DNA of 19,821 nucleotides from JBIQLO01 sp044464175. Lineage in GTDB: Bacteria > Planctomycetota > Phycisphaerae > Tepidisphaerales > Tepidisphaeraceae. The stretch is from assembly GCA_044464175.1 (NCBI GenBank), contig JBIQLO010000056.1, positions 1 through 19,821 of the forward strand. The letters are read 5' to 3'. A program made the position numbers and the translations under genes. Below the pieces are notes generated by a model. It did no database searches. It saw nothing but the letters and a program-made list of their open reading frames with translations, and was not told where the DNA came from. Positions 12,446 through 19,821 of this stretch are shown one piece after another; within the stretch, counting starts at the first letter, position 1, and every line of letters begins with the position of its first letter.

Positions 12446-13411
12446 ATGAGTGATGGATTTCGAGAACCGCGCGCGCCGATGGTCCCCCCCGGCCGGATTG
12501 ACTGTCAGGTCCCCGACATGACGGTGACCGTGGCGGCCGATGTGACGCTGGAACAGGTGGGGCGGGAATTGGCATCGCATCGCCAGTGGCTGGCGGTGGA
12601 TGGGGAGGCATCCAGGCCGCTGGGTGAACTGGTGGCGGAAAATTCCACCGGCCCGCTGCGGCTGGGCTTTGGCGCCTGGCGGGACATGCTGCTGGGGTTC
12701 CAGTTTGAAAACGGGCAGGGGGAATTGATCACCGCCGGCGGGCGGACCATGAAAAACGTCGCCGGCTACGACCTGACCAAATTCATGGTCGGGCAGCGCG
12801 GCGTCTTTGGCAAAATCCGCACCCTCACCGCGCGCACCTACCGCCTGCCGGATGGGGCGCTGCTGGCACGCTGCCCCGGTACCCCGGAAGTGTCGGCCAA
12901 CCGTCTGAGGGACCTGCTGACCACCCCCTGCAAGCCGCAATGGGCCTTGATCGACGCCGACTGCCTCCGCTGCGGGTATCTGGGCGATCAGGCGACGCTC
13001 GACTATCTTCAGGCGGCCTTGCCCGCCCATGCGCCGGGTGACCTCACCATCCAAAGCCTGGACCAGGATGCCGCCCTTCGCCGCTCATTGTTGGCCGGTG
13101 CCTGGAACGGAGGGGGTCTGCGCTTCCGCGCTTCGGTCCCGCCGGCCCAACTGGCCGCGTTCGTTCAAGCCCTGTCTCCGGATCAATGGATCGCCGACGG
13201 GGCGTTCGGCGTGGTGTGGGGGACGCACGCGGGATCGCCGCCTATAATCATGGAAGCAGCCGGGCGACTGGGCGGGGGAGCGACGGTCTTTCAGGGCGAT
13301 CGGGTCGTTCAAACACCCCCGCCGCCGGGCGTCGAGGCGTTGCTGCGGCGGCTTAAACGCGCGTTTGATCCCGATGGAATGCTGGCTCCGATACCCACAC
13401 CAGACCAATGA
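12446..13411 (+). CDS. glcE: Glycolate oxidase subunit GlcE-like FAD-binding protein, short N terminus
   Basis: A 321-residue protein resembling the GlcE subunit of glycolate dehydrogenase, which oxidises glycolate to glyoxylate with GlcD and GlcF. The middle of the FAD-binding domain is clear: DMTVTVAADVTLEQV (24-38), AENSTGPLRLGFGAWRDMLLG (64-84) and AGGRTMKNVAGYDLTKFMVGQRGVFG (97-122). Relatives begin about 50-60 residues earlier with a Gly/Ser-rich loop that binds the FAD pyrophosphate; that part is missing, and the bases upstream do not encode it in any frame. The gene may have lost its 5' end, or the subunit may bind FAD poorly. Its stop overlaps the glcF ATG (ATGA). No glcD gene is present in the window. 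Confidence 0.78.
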   Translation: MSDGFREPRAPMVPPGRIDCQVPDMTVTVAADVTLEQVGRELASHRQWLAVDGEASRPLGELVAENSTGPLRLGFGAWRDMLLGFQFENGQGELITAGGRTMKNVAGYDLTKFMVGQRGVFGKIRTLTARTYRLPDGALLARCPGTPEVSANRLRDLLTTPCKPQWALIDADCLRCGYLGDQATLDYLQAALPAHAPGDLTIQSLDQDAALRRSLLAGAWNGGGLRFRASVPPAQLAAFVQALSPDQWIADGAFGVVWGTHAGSPPIIMEAAGRLGGGATVFQGDRVVQTPPPPGVEALLRRLKRAFDPDGMLAPIPTPDQ

Positions 13412-14808
13412 ACATGCCCACCACGCCGATCCAGGAGACTCCGCCGTCTGAGCCGGCCGCCGCCAAGGGCGAACCGGCCATCCGGCTCGATCCGCGCACC
13501 TATAAGATCGCCCAGACCTGCGTGCATTGCGGTTTGTGCCTGCCCGCCTGCCCCACCTATACCCAGAACGGGCGGGAAGCCGACTCTCCCCGCGGCCGCA
13601 TCCAACTCATGCGCGGCCTGCACGAAGGAACGATCGACCCGACCCCCACCGCCCTGCACCACCTAGACCTGTGCCTCGACTGCCGCGCCTGTGAGACCGC
13701 TTGCCCCAGCGGCGTCATTTATCACGAACTGATCGAAGAGACCCGTGCCCGTTTCGCAGAAAAGGGAATGGATAAGAGCGGCGGGAAACTGATGCGCTGG
13801 ATGTTTTTCCATGTGCTGACCCACCGCGAGCGCCTCAAATGGGCCCTGCTGCCGGCCCGCGTGATGCAGAAGACCGGCCTTTATGCCCTGTTGCGCCGAG
13901 TGGGGCTGTTCGACCTGCTCCCGGCCGGCTGGCGAAAAATGGAGCAGATGCTTCCCCCCAACGGTCCGATCTGGCCGACAGCCCTGCCGGAAGTGACCCG
14001 CGCCGGCGGGACGGATGCCATGATCGCAACGCTGACCCACCACCGCGACCAGAGCGATGAGGGGCCCAAGGCGGTAATCGGGTTCCTGGGCGGCTGCATC
14101 GGCAGCGTTCTGTTTCAAAAGACCAATCAGCAGGCGGTCGAGCTTTTGGCCGCCGCCGGAGCGGAAATTCACTGCCCGGACGAGCAGGACTGCTGCGGCG
14201 CGATTCACCATCACAGCGGCTCGCTCGAAGCGGCGCAGAAGCGCGCCCGCCACAACATCGACGTCTTTCTCCCCGAGGGCAAGCCGTGGGTGGACCGCAT
14301 CGTCACCAACATCGCCGGATGCGGCGCGATGCTGCGGGAATACGACCACCTCCTGCGCGACGATCCGAAATATGCCCAGCGGGCCAGGGAGTTTTCCGCC
14401 CGCGTCCGCGACATCAGCGAGGCATTGCTGGAGCTGGGCCTGCCGGAAATGAAATATCCGGTGGAGGAAGCGGTCACCTATCACGATGCCTGTCACCTGG
14501 CCCACGCACAGAAAGTGACGGCCGCCCCGCGTCAGCTACTGGCGAAAATTCCGGGACTGAAGCTGGTTCCCCTCTACGAAAGCGATATGTGCTGCGGCGC
14601 GGCCGGGACATACAACCTCACGCAGCCGGAGATGGCCGCCGACCTGGCCGACCGCAAGCTCAAGCACATCGCCGCCACCGGCGCCGGCGTCTGCGCCGCC
14701 GGGAATGTCGGCTGCGCCCTGCATATCCAGGGCCAGGCCGCCGCCCGCGGCCAAACCCTCCGCGTCGTCCATCCGGTGGAACTGCTGCACCGGGCGGTGT
14801 TCGGATAA
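13408..14808 (+). CDS. glcF: Glycolate oxidase iron-sulfur subunit GlcF-like
   Basis: A 466-residue protein (E. coli GlcF is about 407; the extra length is in the N terminus and middle). Two 4Fe-4S motifs are complete: C38-V-H-C41-G-L-C44-x3-C48-P and C89-L-D-C92-R-A-C95-x3-C99-P. Two C-terminal cysteine-rich (CCG) domains follow, with CCGAIHHHSG near residues 258-267 and CCGAAGTYNL near 395-404, the signature shared by GlcF, heterodisulfide reductase HdrB and LldE. It passes electrons from the flavin subunit to the respiratory chain on the cytoplasmic face of the membrane. Translationally coupled to glcE by a 4-base overlap. It ends convergently with the M29 gene; I see no convincing terminator in the 120-base gap 14809-14928. 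Confidence 0.88.
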   Translation: MNMPTTPIQETPPSEPAAAKGEPAIRLDPRTYKIAQTCVHCGLCLPACPTYTQNGREADSPRGRIQLMRGLHEGTIDPTPTALHHLDLCLDCRACETACPSGVIYHELIEETRARFAEKGMDKSGGKLMRWMFFHVLTHRERLKWALLPARVMQKTGLYALLRRVGLFDLLPAGWRKMEQMLPPNGPIWPTALPEVTRAGGTDAMIATLTHHRDQSDEGPKAVIGFLGGCIGSVLFQKTNQQAVELLAAAGAEIHCPDEQDCCGAIHHHSGSLEAAQKRARHNIDVFLPEGKPWVDRIVTNIAGCGAMLREYDHLLRDDPKYAQRAREFSARVRDISEALLELGLPEMKYPVEEAVTYHDACHLAHAQKVTAAPRQLLAKIPGLKLVPLYESDMCCGAAGTYNLTQPEMAADLADRKLKHIAATGAGVCAAGNVGCALHIQGQAAARGQTLRVVHPVELLHRAVFG

Positions 14809-14928
14809 GGCATTCTTTTGCGTGCTGGACTGATGGTGCCGCTTCAGGTGTGCTTTCCACCCTGTCCGTCTTTATACAGCTGTTGATCCAGTTCGCCAGG
14901 CCGACAATCTCCGGCTGGTTCATTGAGA

Positions 14929-16056
14929 TCACACCCGCCCCGGAAATCCTTCGTGCGTGAATTGTCCGTCCACGTTGATCTTTTCTCCGTCGATCTCGAT
15001 GAAGCCGCCGGGACGCAGGTCCACCACCATATCCCAGTGCAGGCCGGACTGGTTCGTGTTGCCGCTTTCGGGATACCCCGCCCCCAGAGCGAAGTGGCAC
15101 GTCCCGCCGATCTTTTCATCAAAAAGCGTGTTGCGGGTGTATTGCGTGATGTCGTAGTTGGTGCCGATGGCGCATTCCCCCAGAAACCGGCTCCCCTCAT
15201 CCATCTCCAGCATGGAGATCAGAAAGTCCTCCCCCTTGGAGGCCGAGGCGTCCACCACCTTGCCGTCGCGGAAGGTCAGCTTCACATCCTGCACCTCCCG
15301 CCCGTGATGGACGGCCGGAAAGCTGAAATGAATCCGTCCGTTGACGCTGTCCAGCACGGGGCCGGAAAAGACCTCCCCGTCCGGAAAGTTCTCATGCCCA
15401 TCGCAGTTGATCCAGCGCCGCCCCGCCACGCTCATGCGCACGTCCGTCCCATTGGCGGCCACGACATGCAGGTCGCTCTTGCCGTTGAGATGGTCCACCA
15501 GCTTCTGCTGGCGCTTGCTCACCTGCTTCCACGCCGCCACCGGATCGGGCTTGTCGATCAGCCCCGCGCAGAAAACAAAGTCCTCATACTCCGCCAGGCT
15601 CATCTCCGCATCCTGCGCGCAGGCCATGGAGGGAAACTGCGTCCCCACCCATTTGAGCGACCCCTCCGCCGCCCGCTTCATGAAAATGTCCATCAGCGGT
15701 TTGCGGGCCGCCTGGGTAATGCCGATCTTTTTCGGGTCGCAGTTGGTCAGCGCCTTGGTGTTCTCCTCGGCCCAGATGCCGATGGAACAATCGAGCTTCT
15801 CGTACTCAAACAGCCCGATCGGATTGCAGAAGCGAAGCTGCTCGTCGTTGGCCTTCTTGAGGAAAATCTCGTTCAGTTCCTCCGGCACCATCCGCACCGA
15901 GGGATGCCCCCCCGCCGCCAGCACCTTGCGGTAGAGTTCCACAATGAGCGGCTGCGACACAGGCGGGCCGCTGAGGCGCACCAACTGCCCCTTCTTCACC
16001 CCCACGCTGTAATTGACCAACACCGACGCCAGTTTTTCCAGTCTAGGATCGCGCAT
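14929..16056 (-). CDS. M29 family aminopeptidase
   Basis: A 375-residue enzyme of the thermophilic aminopeptidase family (AmpS/AmpT, PF02073), a cytoplasmic two-metal exopeptidase. The metal and catalytic residues fit the family order: E228 (FPDGEVF), E294 (GECAIGTN), H321 (GTCHFALG), Y328, H340 and D342 (LHWDMV). The 66-residue gap between the two Glu and the H-x-D ending match the known members. The substrate is an N-terminal amino acid of a peptide, broad in this family. The ATG at 16056 has TAAAAT 6 bases before it and no Shine-Dalgarno sequence. It lies 53 bases after the efflux gene and probably has its own promoter. Confidence 0.92.
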   Translation of the reverse strand: MRDPRLEKLASVLVNYSVGVKKGQLVRLSGPPVSQPLIVELYRKVLAAGGHPSVRMVPEELNEIFLKKANDEQLRFCNPIGLFEYEKLDCSIGIWAEENTKALTNCDPKKIGITQAARKPLMDIFMKRAAEGSLKWVGTQFPSMACAQDAEMSLAEYEDFVFCAGLIDKPDPVAAWKQVSKRQQKLVDHLNGKSDLHVVAANGTDVRMSVAGRRWINCDGHENFPDGEVFSGPVLDSVNGRIHFSFPAVHHGREVQDVKLTFRDGKVVDASASKGEDFLISMLEMDEGSRFLGECAIGTNYDITQYTRNTLFDEKIGGTCHFALGAGYPESGNTNQSGLHWDMVVDLRPGGFIEIDGEKINVDGQFTHEGFPGRV

Positions 16057-16062
16057 GGTCGC

Positions 16063-16068
16063 ATTTTA
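16063..16068 (-). promoter_or_regulatory. Candidate -10 box for leaderless M29 transcript
   Basis: TAAAAT on the minus strand ends 6 bases before the M29 ATG at 16056, in an otherwise GC-rich stretch. No clear -35 box or Shine-Dalgarno sequence is seen. Confidence 0.4.
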
Positions 16069-16109
16069 AGGGGTGCGGCCAAAATGTGTAGCGTCCCATT
16101 CCGATCCGG

Positions 16110-17579
16110 TCACTTTTGCCCCTGTCCGCGCGCAGGCAACGTCCACCCGCCCCCCAGGGCCTTGTAGAGCGACACCAGATTGGTGGCGATGGCGCGGGCG
16201 CTTTGCGCCAGGGCATCCTGCGAGGCATACAGCGCCCGCTGGGCCGTAAGGACATTGAGAAAATCCGTTTGCCCGTCGACATACAGCCGGGTCGCCAGAT
16301 CGACCGCCCGCCGGTTGGCCGCCTCCGCCCGGGCCAGCGCCTGATAGTGCTCCTGCTCACGGGCATAGGCGACCAGCGAGGAATCCACATCCCGCAGCGC
16401 AGTCAGGATCGCCGTGCGATACGCCAGCAGCGCCTGTTCCTGAATCGCATTCTGCACACGGATGTTGGCGCGGATGCGCCCGGCATCAAACAGCGGCCAA
16501 CTGACCGACGGCCCGACCGACCAGAAACGGTTGGACCAGTTCGTCAGGGATGACGCCTTGTCCCCGGTCACCCCCAGCGAGCCGGTGAGGCTGAAGCGGG
16601 GAAACAGATCGGCCGTGGCCACGCCGATGCGCGCCGTGGCGGCGTGAAGCTGGGCCTCGGCGCGGCGGATGTCCGGGCGGCGGCGCAACAAATCCGAGGG
16701 CAGCCCCACCGGAATCGCCGACGGTACGCGCGGGATCGTGCCCGTCGGTTCCAGTTCCGCCAACAGCGTCTGCGGATCCTGCCCCAGCAGCACGCCCAGG
16801 GCATAGATCGTCTGCCGGGCGGCCGACTGCAACAGCGGAATCTGTGCCGCCGTCGTGGCCACCTGCGCCTGGGCATTGGCCACATCCAGCCCGCTGGCAA
16901 AGCCTCCGGAAAAGCGCTTCTGCGTCACCTCGGCTGAATGCTGCTGCGCGGCCAGATTGTCCTGGGCAATGGCGATCTGCTGCTGGTCACCCCGCAGGGC
17001 GATGTAATTAATCGCCACCTCCGATACCAGCGTCACCAGCACATCGCGCCGATCCTCCTCCGCCGCCCGCACATCCGCGCCGGCCGCCTCGATGTCCCGC
17101 CGCGTTCCGCCGAAGACATCCAGCTCCCAGGAAGCATCCAGCCCCGCCTGAAAGAGGTCGCGCGCCCCGCTGTTGCTGACCGTTCCTCCCGACACGCGCC
17201 CCGAAGGGGCCTGGCTGCGCGAATAGGAGGCCGAGATATCCACGCTGGGCCAGAATCCCCCCACCACCACCTCCCGCGCCGCCCGCGCCTGGCGGATACG
17301 GGCCTCGGCCTGCCGCAGATCGAGGTTCCCCGCGATCGCCCGCTCCACCAGCGCGGTGAGGATCGGATCGTCAAAGGTCGTCCACCACCGCGCCAGATCG
17401 GCCGGCGCGACCACCGTCTCGCTGGGGTGCGTGGTCGGCCGCGTGGATGGGGCCGTCGTCGGCGCCCACGACGATGGCATCGTCGTCGCCGGAGGATGGT
17501 AGTCCGGCCCCACCGTGCATCCGCCGATCAGCGCCAGCCCCGCGGCGGCCGTCAGCATTCCACTTCCCTTGCATCGCAT
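16110..17579 (-). CDS. Outer-membrane efflux lipoprotein (NodT/OprM-like, RND/ABC outer-membrane factor)
   Basis: A 489-residue TolC-type outer-membrane factor. The lipobox LIGGC places the lipid-attached Cys at residue 21, followed by TVGPDYHPP, the typical NodT-family start. The duplicated OEP pattern is visible: DDPILTALVERAIAGNLDLRQAEARIRQAR in the first repeat, and LLRRRPDIRRAEAQLHAATARIGVATADLFPRFSLTGSLG plus SWPLFDAGRIRANI in the second. The C-terminal helix ends ALYASQDALAQSARAIATNLVSLYKALGGGW. It forms a trimeric exit channel for a tripartite pump. A GTG start 22 codons upstream is possible, but ATG 17579 has GAAAGG upstream and leaves a normal signal peptide. It is last in the ABC efflux set. 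Confidence 0.92.
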   Translation of the reverse strand: MRCKGSGMLTAAAGLALIGGCTVGPDYHPPATTMPSSWAPTTAPSTRPTTHPSETVVAPADLARWWTTFDDPILTALVERAIAGNLDLRQAEARIRQARAAREVVVGGFWPSVDISASYSRSQAPSGRVSGGTVSNSGARDLFQAGLDASWELDVFGGTRRDIEAAGADVRAAEEDRRDVLVTLVSEVAINYIALRGDQQQIAIAQDNLAAQQHSAEVTQKRFSGGFASGLDVANAQAQVATTAAQIPLLQSAARQTIYALGVLLGQDPQTLLAELEPTGTIPRVPSAIPVGLPSDLLRRRPDIRRAEAQLHAATARIGVATADLFPRFSLTGSLGVTGDKASSLTNWSNRFWSVGPSVSWPLFDAGRIRANIRVQNAIQEQALLAYRTAILTALRDVDSSLVAYAREQEHYQALARAEAANRRAVDLATRLYVDGQTDFLNVLTAQRALYASQDALAQSARAIATNLVSLYKALGGGWTLPARGQGQK

Positions 17580-17667
17580 ATCCGCGCCTTTCCCGCACAA
17601 AACGCGAGCCCATGAGACGGACAACAGCGCCCATCGCGGCCTCACGTCTTTCTGCCCTTATGGTCCA

Positions 17668-19044
17668 TCATTCGTATCGCAGCGCATCGATCGGATCGAG
17701 CCGCGAGGCCTTCCAGGCCGGGTAATAGCCAAAGATGATCCCCACCGCCGCCGAGACGACCACCGCCGCCACCACCGCGCCGGGGCTCGATTCCGTCGGC
17801 CAGCGCAGCAGGTAGGTCACCAGCCACGCACCGCCCATCCCCAGCACAATCCCCATCGCCCCCCCGGCCAGGCACAGCAGAACCGACTCCACCAGGAACT
17901 GCCGCAGGATGTCCCGCGCCCGCGCCCCCACCGCCATGCGCAGCCCGATCTCGCGCGTCCGCTCCGTCACCGAGACGAGCATGATGTTCATGATCCCCAC
18001 CCCCCCCACCACCAGCGAGATCAGCGCCACGCACAGCAGCAGTTGCGTCATCAACCGGCTGGTGCTGGTCAGGGCGGTCATCAGTTCGGCCATGTTGCGG
18101 ATCGTGAAGTCATCCGGCTCGCCGGCGCGCAGCCGGTGACGCTGGCGCAGCAGTTCGGTGATTTCCGTCACCGCCGCATCCGCCCGCTCGGCCGAGGCGG
18201 CCGAGACGAGGATCTCATCCACGTTCGTGAACCGGATCGGCATCGGCTGGTCCGCCGCCTGCGCGGGCGAGGGGGCGGGATAGAGCTGGACCGAAGCGCT
18301 GGGATACAGATTGTTCAGCGTATTAGGCGCCTGCGAAATGCCAGAGGAAGCGGCCGCCGCGCTCTGGTTGGTTTCCGACACGCTGGATCCGGAGACGCGG
18401 TATTTGATGCTCGTCCAGGGGGCCAGAACGATGTCATCCTGATCCATTCCCATCATGTTGGCCCCTTTGGGCGACAACACCCCCACCACCTTGAAGGACA
18501 CGTTGTTGATGCGCACCTCCTTGCCGATGGGCGACTGGCCGCCAAAAAGCTGCGTCACCAGTGTCTGGCCCAGCAGGCAAACTCTGGCCGCACTGACCAC
18601 ATCATGGTCGGTGAACGACGAACCGTCCGCCATTGTGTACCCGCGCACGTCCAGGTAGGCCGGGGTCGAGCCGTAGATGTACATCGGCACCCAGTTTCGC
18701 CCGCCGTAAACCACTTGCGTCCGCGCCCGCACCATCGGGGCCACATCCTTCACCGACGGACATTCGGCCAGGATCGCTTCGGCGTCCTGCGGCGTGAGCG
18801 TCTTGCTGCTGCCGGCGCCGAAGCTGACGCCTCCGCTGGTGGCCGTCCCCGGGCGCACCAGCAGGTTGTTGGCGCCCATGCCCGCGATGCTCTTTTGAAT
18901 CGCCGTCGAGGAGCCGTTGCCGATCTCCATCATCGCGATCACCGCACCCACGCCGATGACGATTCCCAGCGTCGTCAGAATCGCCCGCATGACATTGCGC
19001 CGCAGGGCGTGGATTGCGGTCTTAAATGTGCGGTGGAGTTTCAT
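17668..19044 (-). CDS. MacB-like ABC transporter permease
   Basis: A 458-residue permease with the MacB/FtsX layout: first membrane helix near residues 21-42, a large periplasmic domain (about 43-330), then three helices near 333-360, 383-410 and 422-442. The FtsX-type sequence VGGVGIMNIMLVSVTERTREIGLRMAVGA (346-374) is diagnostic, including the cytoplasmic loop that contacts the ATPase. The C terminus PAWKASRLDPIDALRYE is also typical. A Ser/Ala/Pro-rich stretch (about 216-268) enlarges the periplasmic domain. MacB-type pumps move macrolides, peptides or lipids using force transmitted across the membrane. Its ATG follows the ATPase stop with one base between them. No membrane-fusion protein gene is in the window; it may lie beyond 19821. 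Confidence 0.92.
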   Translation of the reverse strand: MKLHRTFKTAIHALRRNVMRAILTTLGIVIGVGAVIAMMEIGNGSSTAIQKSIAGMGANNLLVRPGTATSGGVSFGAGSSKTLTPQDAEAILAECPSVKDVAPMVRARTQVVYGGRNWVPMYIYGSTPAYLDVRGYTMADGSSFTDHDVVSAARVCLLGQTLVTQLFGGQSPIGKEVRINNVSFKVVGVLSPKGANMMGMDQDDIVLAPWTSIKYRVSGSSVSETNQSAAAASSGISQAPNTLNNLYPSASVQLYPAPSPAQAADQPMPIRFTNVDEILVSAASAERADAAVTEITELLRQRHRLRAGEPDDFTIRNMAELMTALTSTSRLMTQLLLCVALISLVVGGVGIMNIMLVSVTERTREIGLRMAVGARARDILRQFLVESVLLCLAGGAMGIVLGMGGAWLVTYLLRWPTESSPGAVVAAVVVSAAVGIIFGYYPAWKASRLDPIDALRYE

Positions 19045-19045
19045 A

Positions 19046-19786
19046 TCAATTTTCCGTGGCCAGAGCCGCGTTCAGGTCCACCGTCTCCGAACTTTGAACC
19101 CCGAACTCCGAACCCTCAATTCTGCCGTCATGCACCCGGATCACCCGCTGGGCGTGCTGCGACACCTCCGCTTCATGGGTCACCAGAATGATTGTGATTC
19201 CCTCCGCCTCGTTGAGTTGTTGGAACATCGCCAGCACCTCCTCGCTCGTGGTCGAGTCCAGGTTACCCGTCGGCTCATCGGCGAAGATGAGGGAGGGGTG
19301 GTTGACCAGCGACCGGGCGATCGCCACACGCTGCTGCTGCCCGCCGGAGAGCTGGCTCGGCTCATGGTGCAGGCGCGATCCCAGCCCCACCCGCTCCAGC
19401 AGTTCCGTTGCCCGGCGGCGGGCCTCGCGGTCGGACACCGGCTGGGGAGCGTAATTCAGCGGCATCATCACATTTTCCAGCGCCGTCGTGCGCGGCAGCA
19501 GGTTGAAGCTCTGGAACACAAACCCGATTGTGCCGTTGCGCACGGCCGCCCGCTGGTCGGCCGAAAGCTTGGACACCTCCCGCCCCTGCAGCCAGTATTC
19601 CCCGCTGGTCGGGCGGTCCAGGCATCCCAGGATGTTCATCAGCGTGCTCTTGCCCGACCCGCTGGCCCCCATCAGCGCCACATACTCCCCCCGCTCCACG
19701 CGCAGCGACACCCCCTTGAGCACCGGCACGTCCATCTCGCCCAGGTGGTAGGTCTTGTGGATGTTGTTCAGCTCAATCAGAGACAT
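19046..19786 (-). CDS. ABC transporter ATP-binding protein (LolD/MacB type)
   Basis: A 246-residue ATPase with all motifs: Walker A GASGSGKST (40-48), Q-loop Q92 (FVFQSFNLLP), signature LSGGQQQRVAIARSL (146-160), Walker B LIFADEPTGNLD (166-177) and H-loop H204. The SFNLLPRTTALENV stretch is typical of MacB/LolD ATPases. It powers the permease encoded just downstream. The family ends near residue 223 (HDGRIE); the extra 23 residues here begin GSEFGVQSSE and are encoded by a tandem 7-base repeat. The ATG at 19786 has no Shine-Dalgarno match; the bases before it (AACCTCCC) look like the opposite of one. The beginning of the operon lies outside the window. Confidence 0.92.
   Translation of the reverse strand: MSLIELNNIHKTYHLGEMDVPVLKGVSLRVERGEYVALMGASGSGKSTLMNILGCLDRPTSGEYWLQGREVSKLSADQRAAVRNGTIGFVFQSFNLLPRTTALENVMMPLNYAPQPVSDREARRRATELLERVGLGSRLHHEPSQLSGGQQQRVAIARSLVNHPSLIFADEPTGNLDSTTSEEVLAMFQQLNEAEGITIILVTHEAEVSQHAQRVIRVHDGRIEGSEFGVQSSETVDLNAALATEN
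19087..19114. repeat. Four tandem 7-base units inside the ATPase gene
   Basis: CCGAACT, TTGAACC, CCGAACT and CCGAACC follow one another without gaps. They encode the GSEFGVQSSE part of the ATPase tail. Seven is not a multiple of three, so any change in copy number changes the reading frame and the end of the protein. Repeats of this form are usually intergenic, so it probably entered from the short gap before the permease gene. Confidence 0.65.
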
Positions 19787-19821
19787 GGGAGGTTGCTCTT
19801 TGTAGCTTGTTGTTGGTTCTT

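Noticed and set aside
12138..12449. Plus-strand frame that might encode the missing start of GlcE
   Set aside because: It is in another frame, is antisense to the toxin gene and contains no FAD-binding loop.
14809..14928. Possible small minus-strand peptide beginning MNQPEIVGLANWIN near 14926
   Set aside because: The sequence looks protein-like for some 25 residues, but the frame then runs antisense through glcF, has no ribosome site or promoter, and has no family I recognise.
14809..14928. Terminator between convergent glcF and M29 genes
   Set aside because: I looked for a GC-rich stem with a T tract on both strands and found only short, weak pairings.
17515..19191. Long plus-strand open frame (558 codons)
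   Set aside because: It is antisense to the clear MacB-like permease and shows an Arg/His-rich, domain-free sequence.

Overview
The window is GC-rich, densely coded bacterial DNA from a Gram-negative-type cell: it holds two lipobox proteins, an outer-membrane efflux lipoprotein and a MacB-type ABC pair. The mix of families (TPR protein, M29 aminopeptidase, secondary-metabolism-like hydrolases, an ASRT-fold protein) and the several unrelated intergenic palindromic repeats suggest Planctomycetota or a related lineage. That placement is an inference; no marker gene is present. I see no rRNA, tRNA, CRISPR array or phage genes, and no gene-free stretch longer than 300 bases. I count 20 intact or edge-truncated protein genes and one broken gene.

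Layout. Positions 1-3485 (minus strand) hold a PD-(D/E)XK-like protein, a DUF1328 membrane peptide followed by a strong hairpin terminator, a TPR protein and an AI-2E-family permease cut by the left edge. A half-size EamA transporter (3581-4021, plus) stands alone. Positions 4065-6559 (minus) hold an ASRT-family (sensory rhodopsin transducer-like) small-molecule-binding protein, an amidohydrolase, a lipoprotein and a GNAT acetyltransferase. Divergent from these, 6652-11735 (plus) holds a LacI-family regulator, an M24 (creatinase/prolidase-like) protein, a NodB-type deacetylase and a large TIM-barrel hydrolase-like protein. Positions 11758-12353 (minus) hold a BrnT-like toxin gene broken by an in-frame stop, with its intact ribbon-helix-helix antitoxin gene. 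Positions 12446-14808 (plus) hold glcE-like and glcF-like genes. Positions 14929-19786 (minus) hold an M29 aminopeptidase and an ABC efflux set (ATPase, permease, outer-membrane factor).

The central region (5142-11735) reads as one regulated locus. LacI and ASRT genes are divergent over overlapping promoters, with a perfect 8-4-8 palindrome between them as candidate operator. The likely theme is binding and breakdown of a sugar-like or amide-containing small molecule. The substrate cannot be told from sequence.

Three signals stand out. (1) Each junction of the LacI-led gene set carries a different palindromic element. The one between the M24 and deacetylase genes separates a perfect AGGAGG from its ATG, and its predicted hairpin would restore a 9-nt spacing. 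(2) Six genes that begin transcription units have a TATAAT-like box exactly 6-8 nt before the ATG and no Shine-Dalgarno sequence, which predicts leaderless mRNAs. (3) The BrnT-like toxin has one ochre codon in an otherwise intact 89-codon frame that still overlaps the antitoxin start by ATGA.
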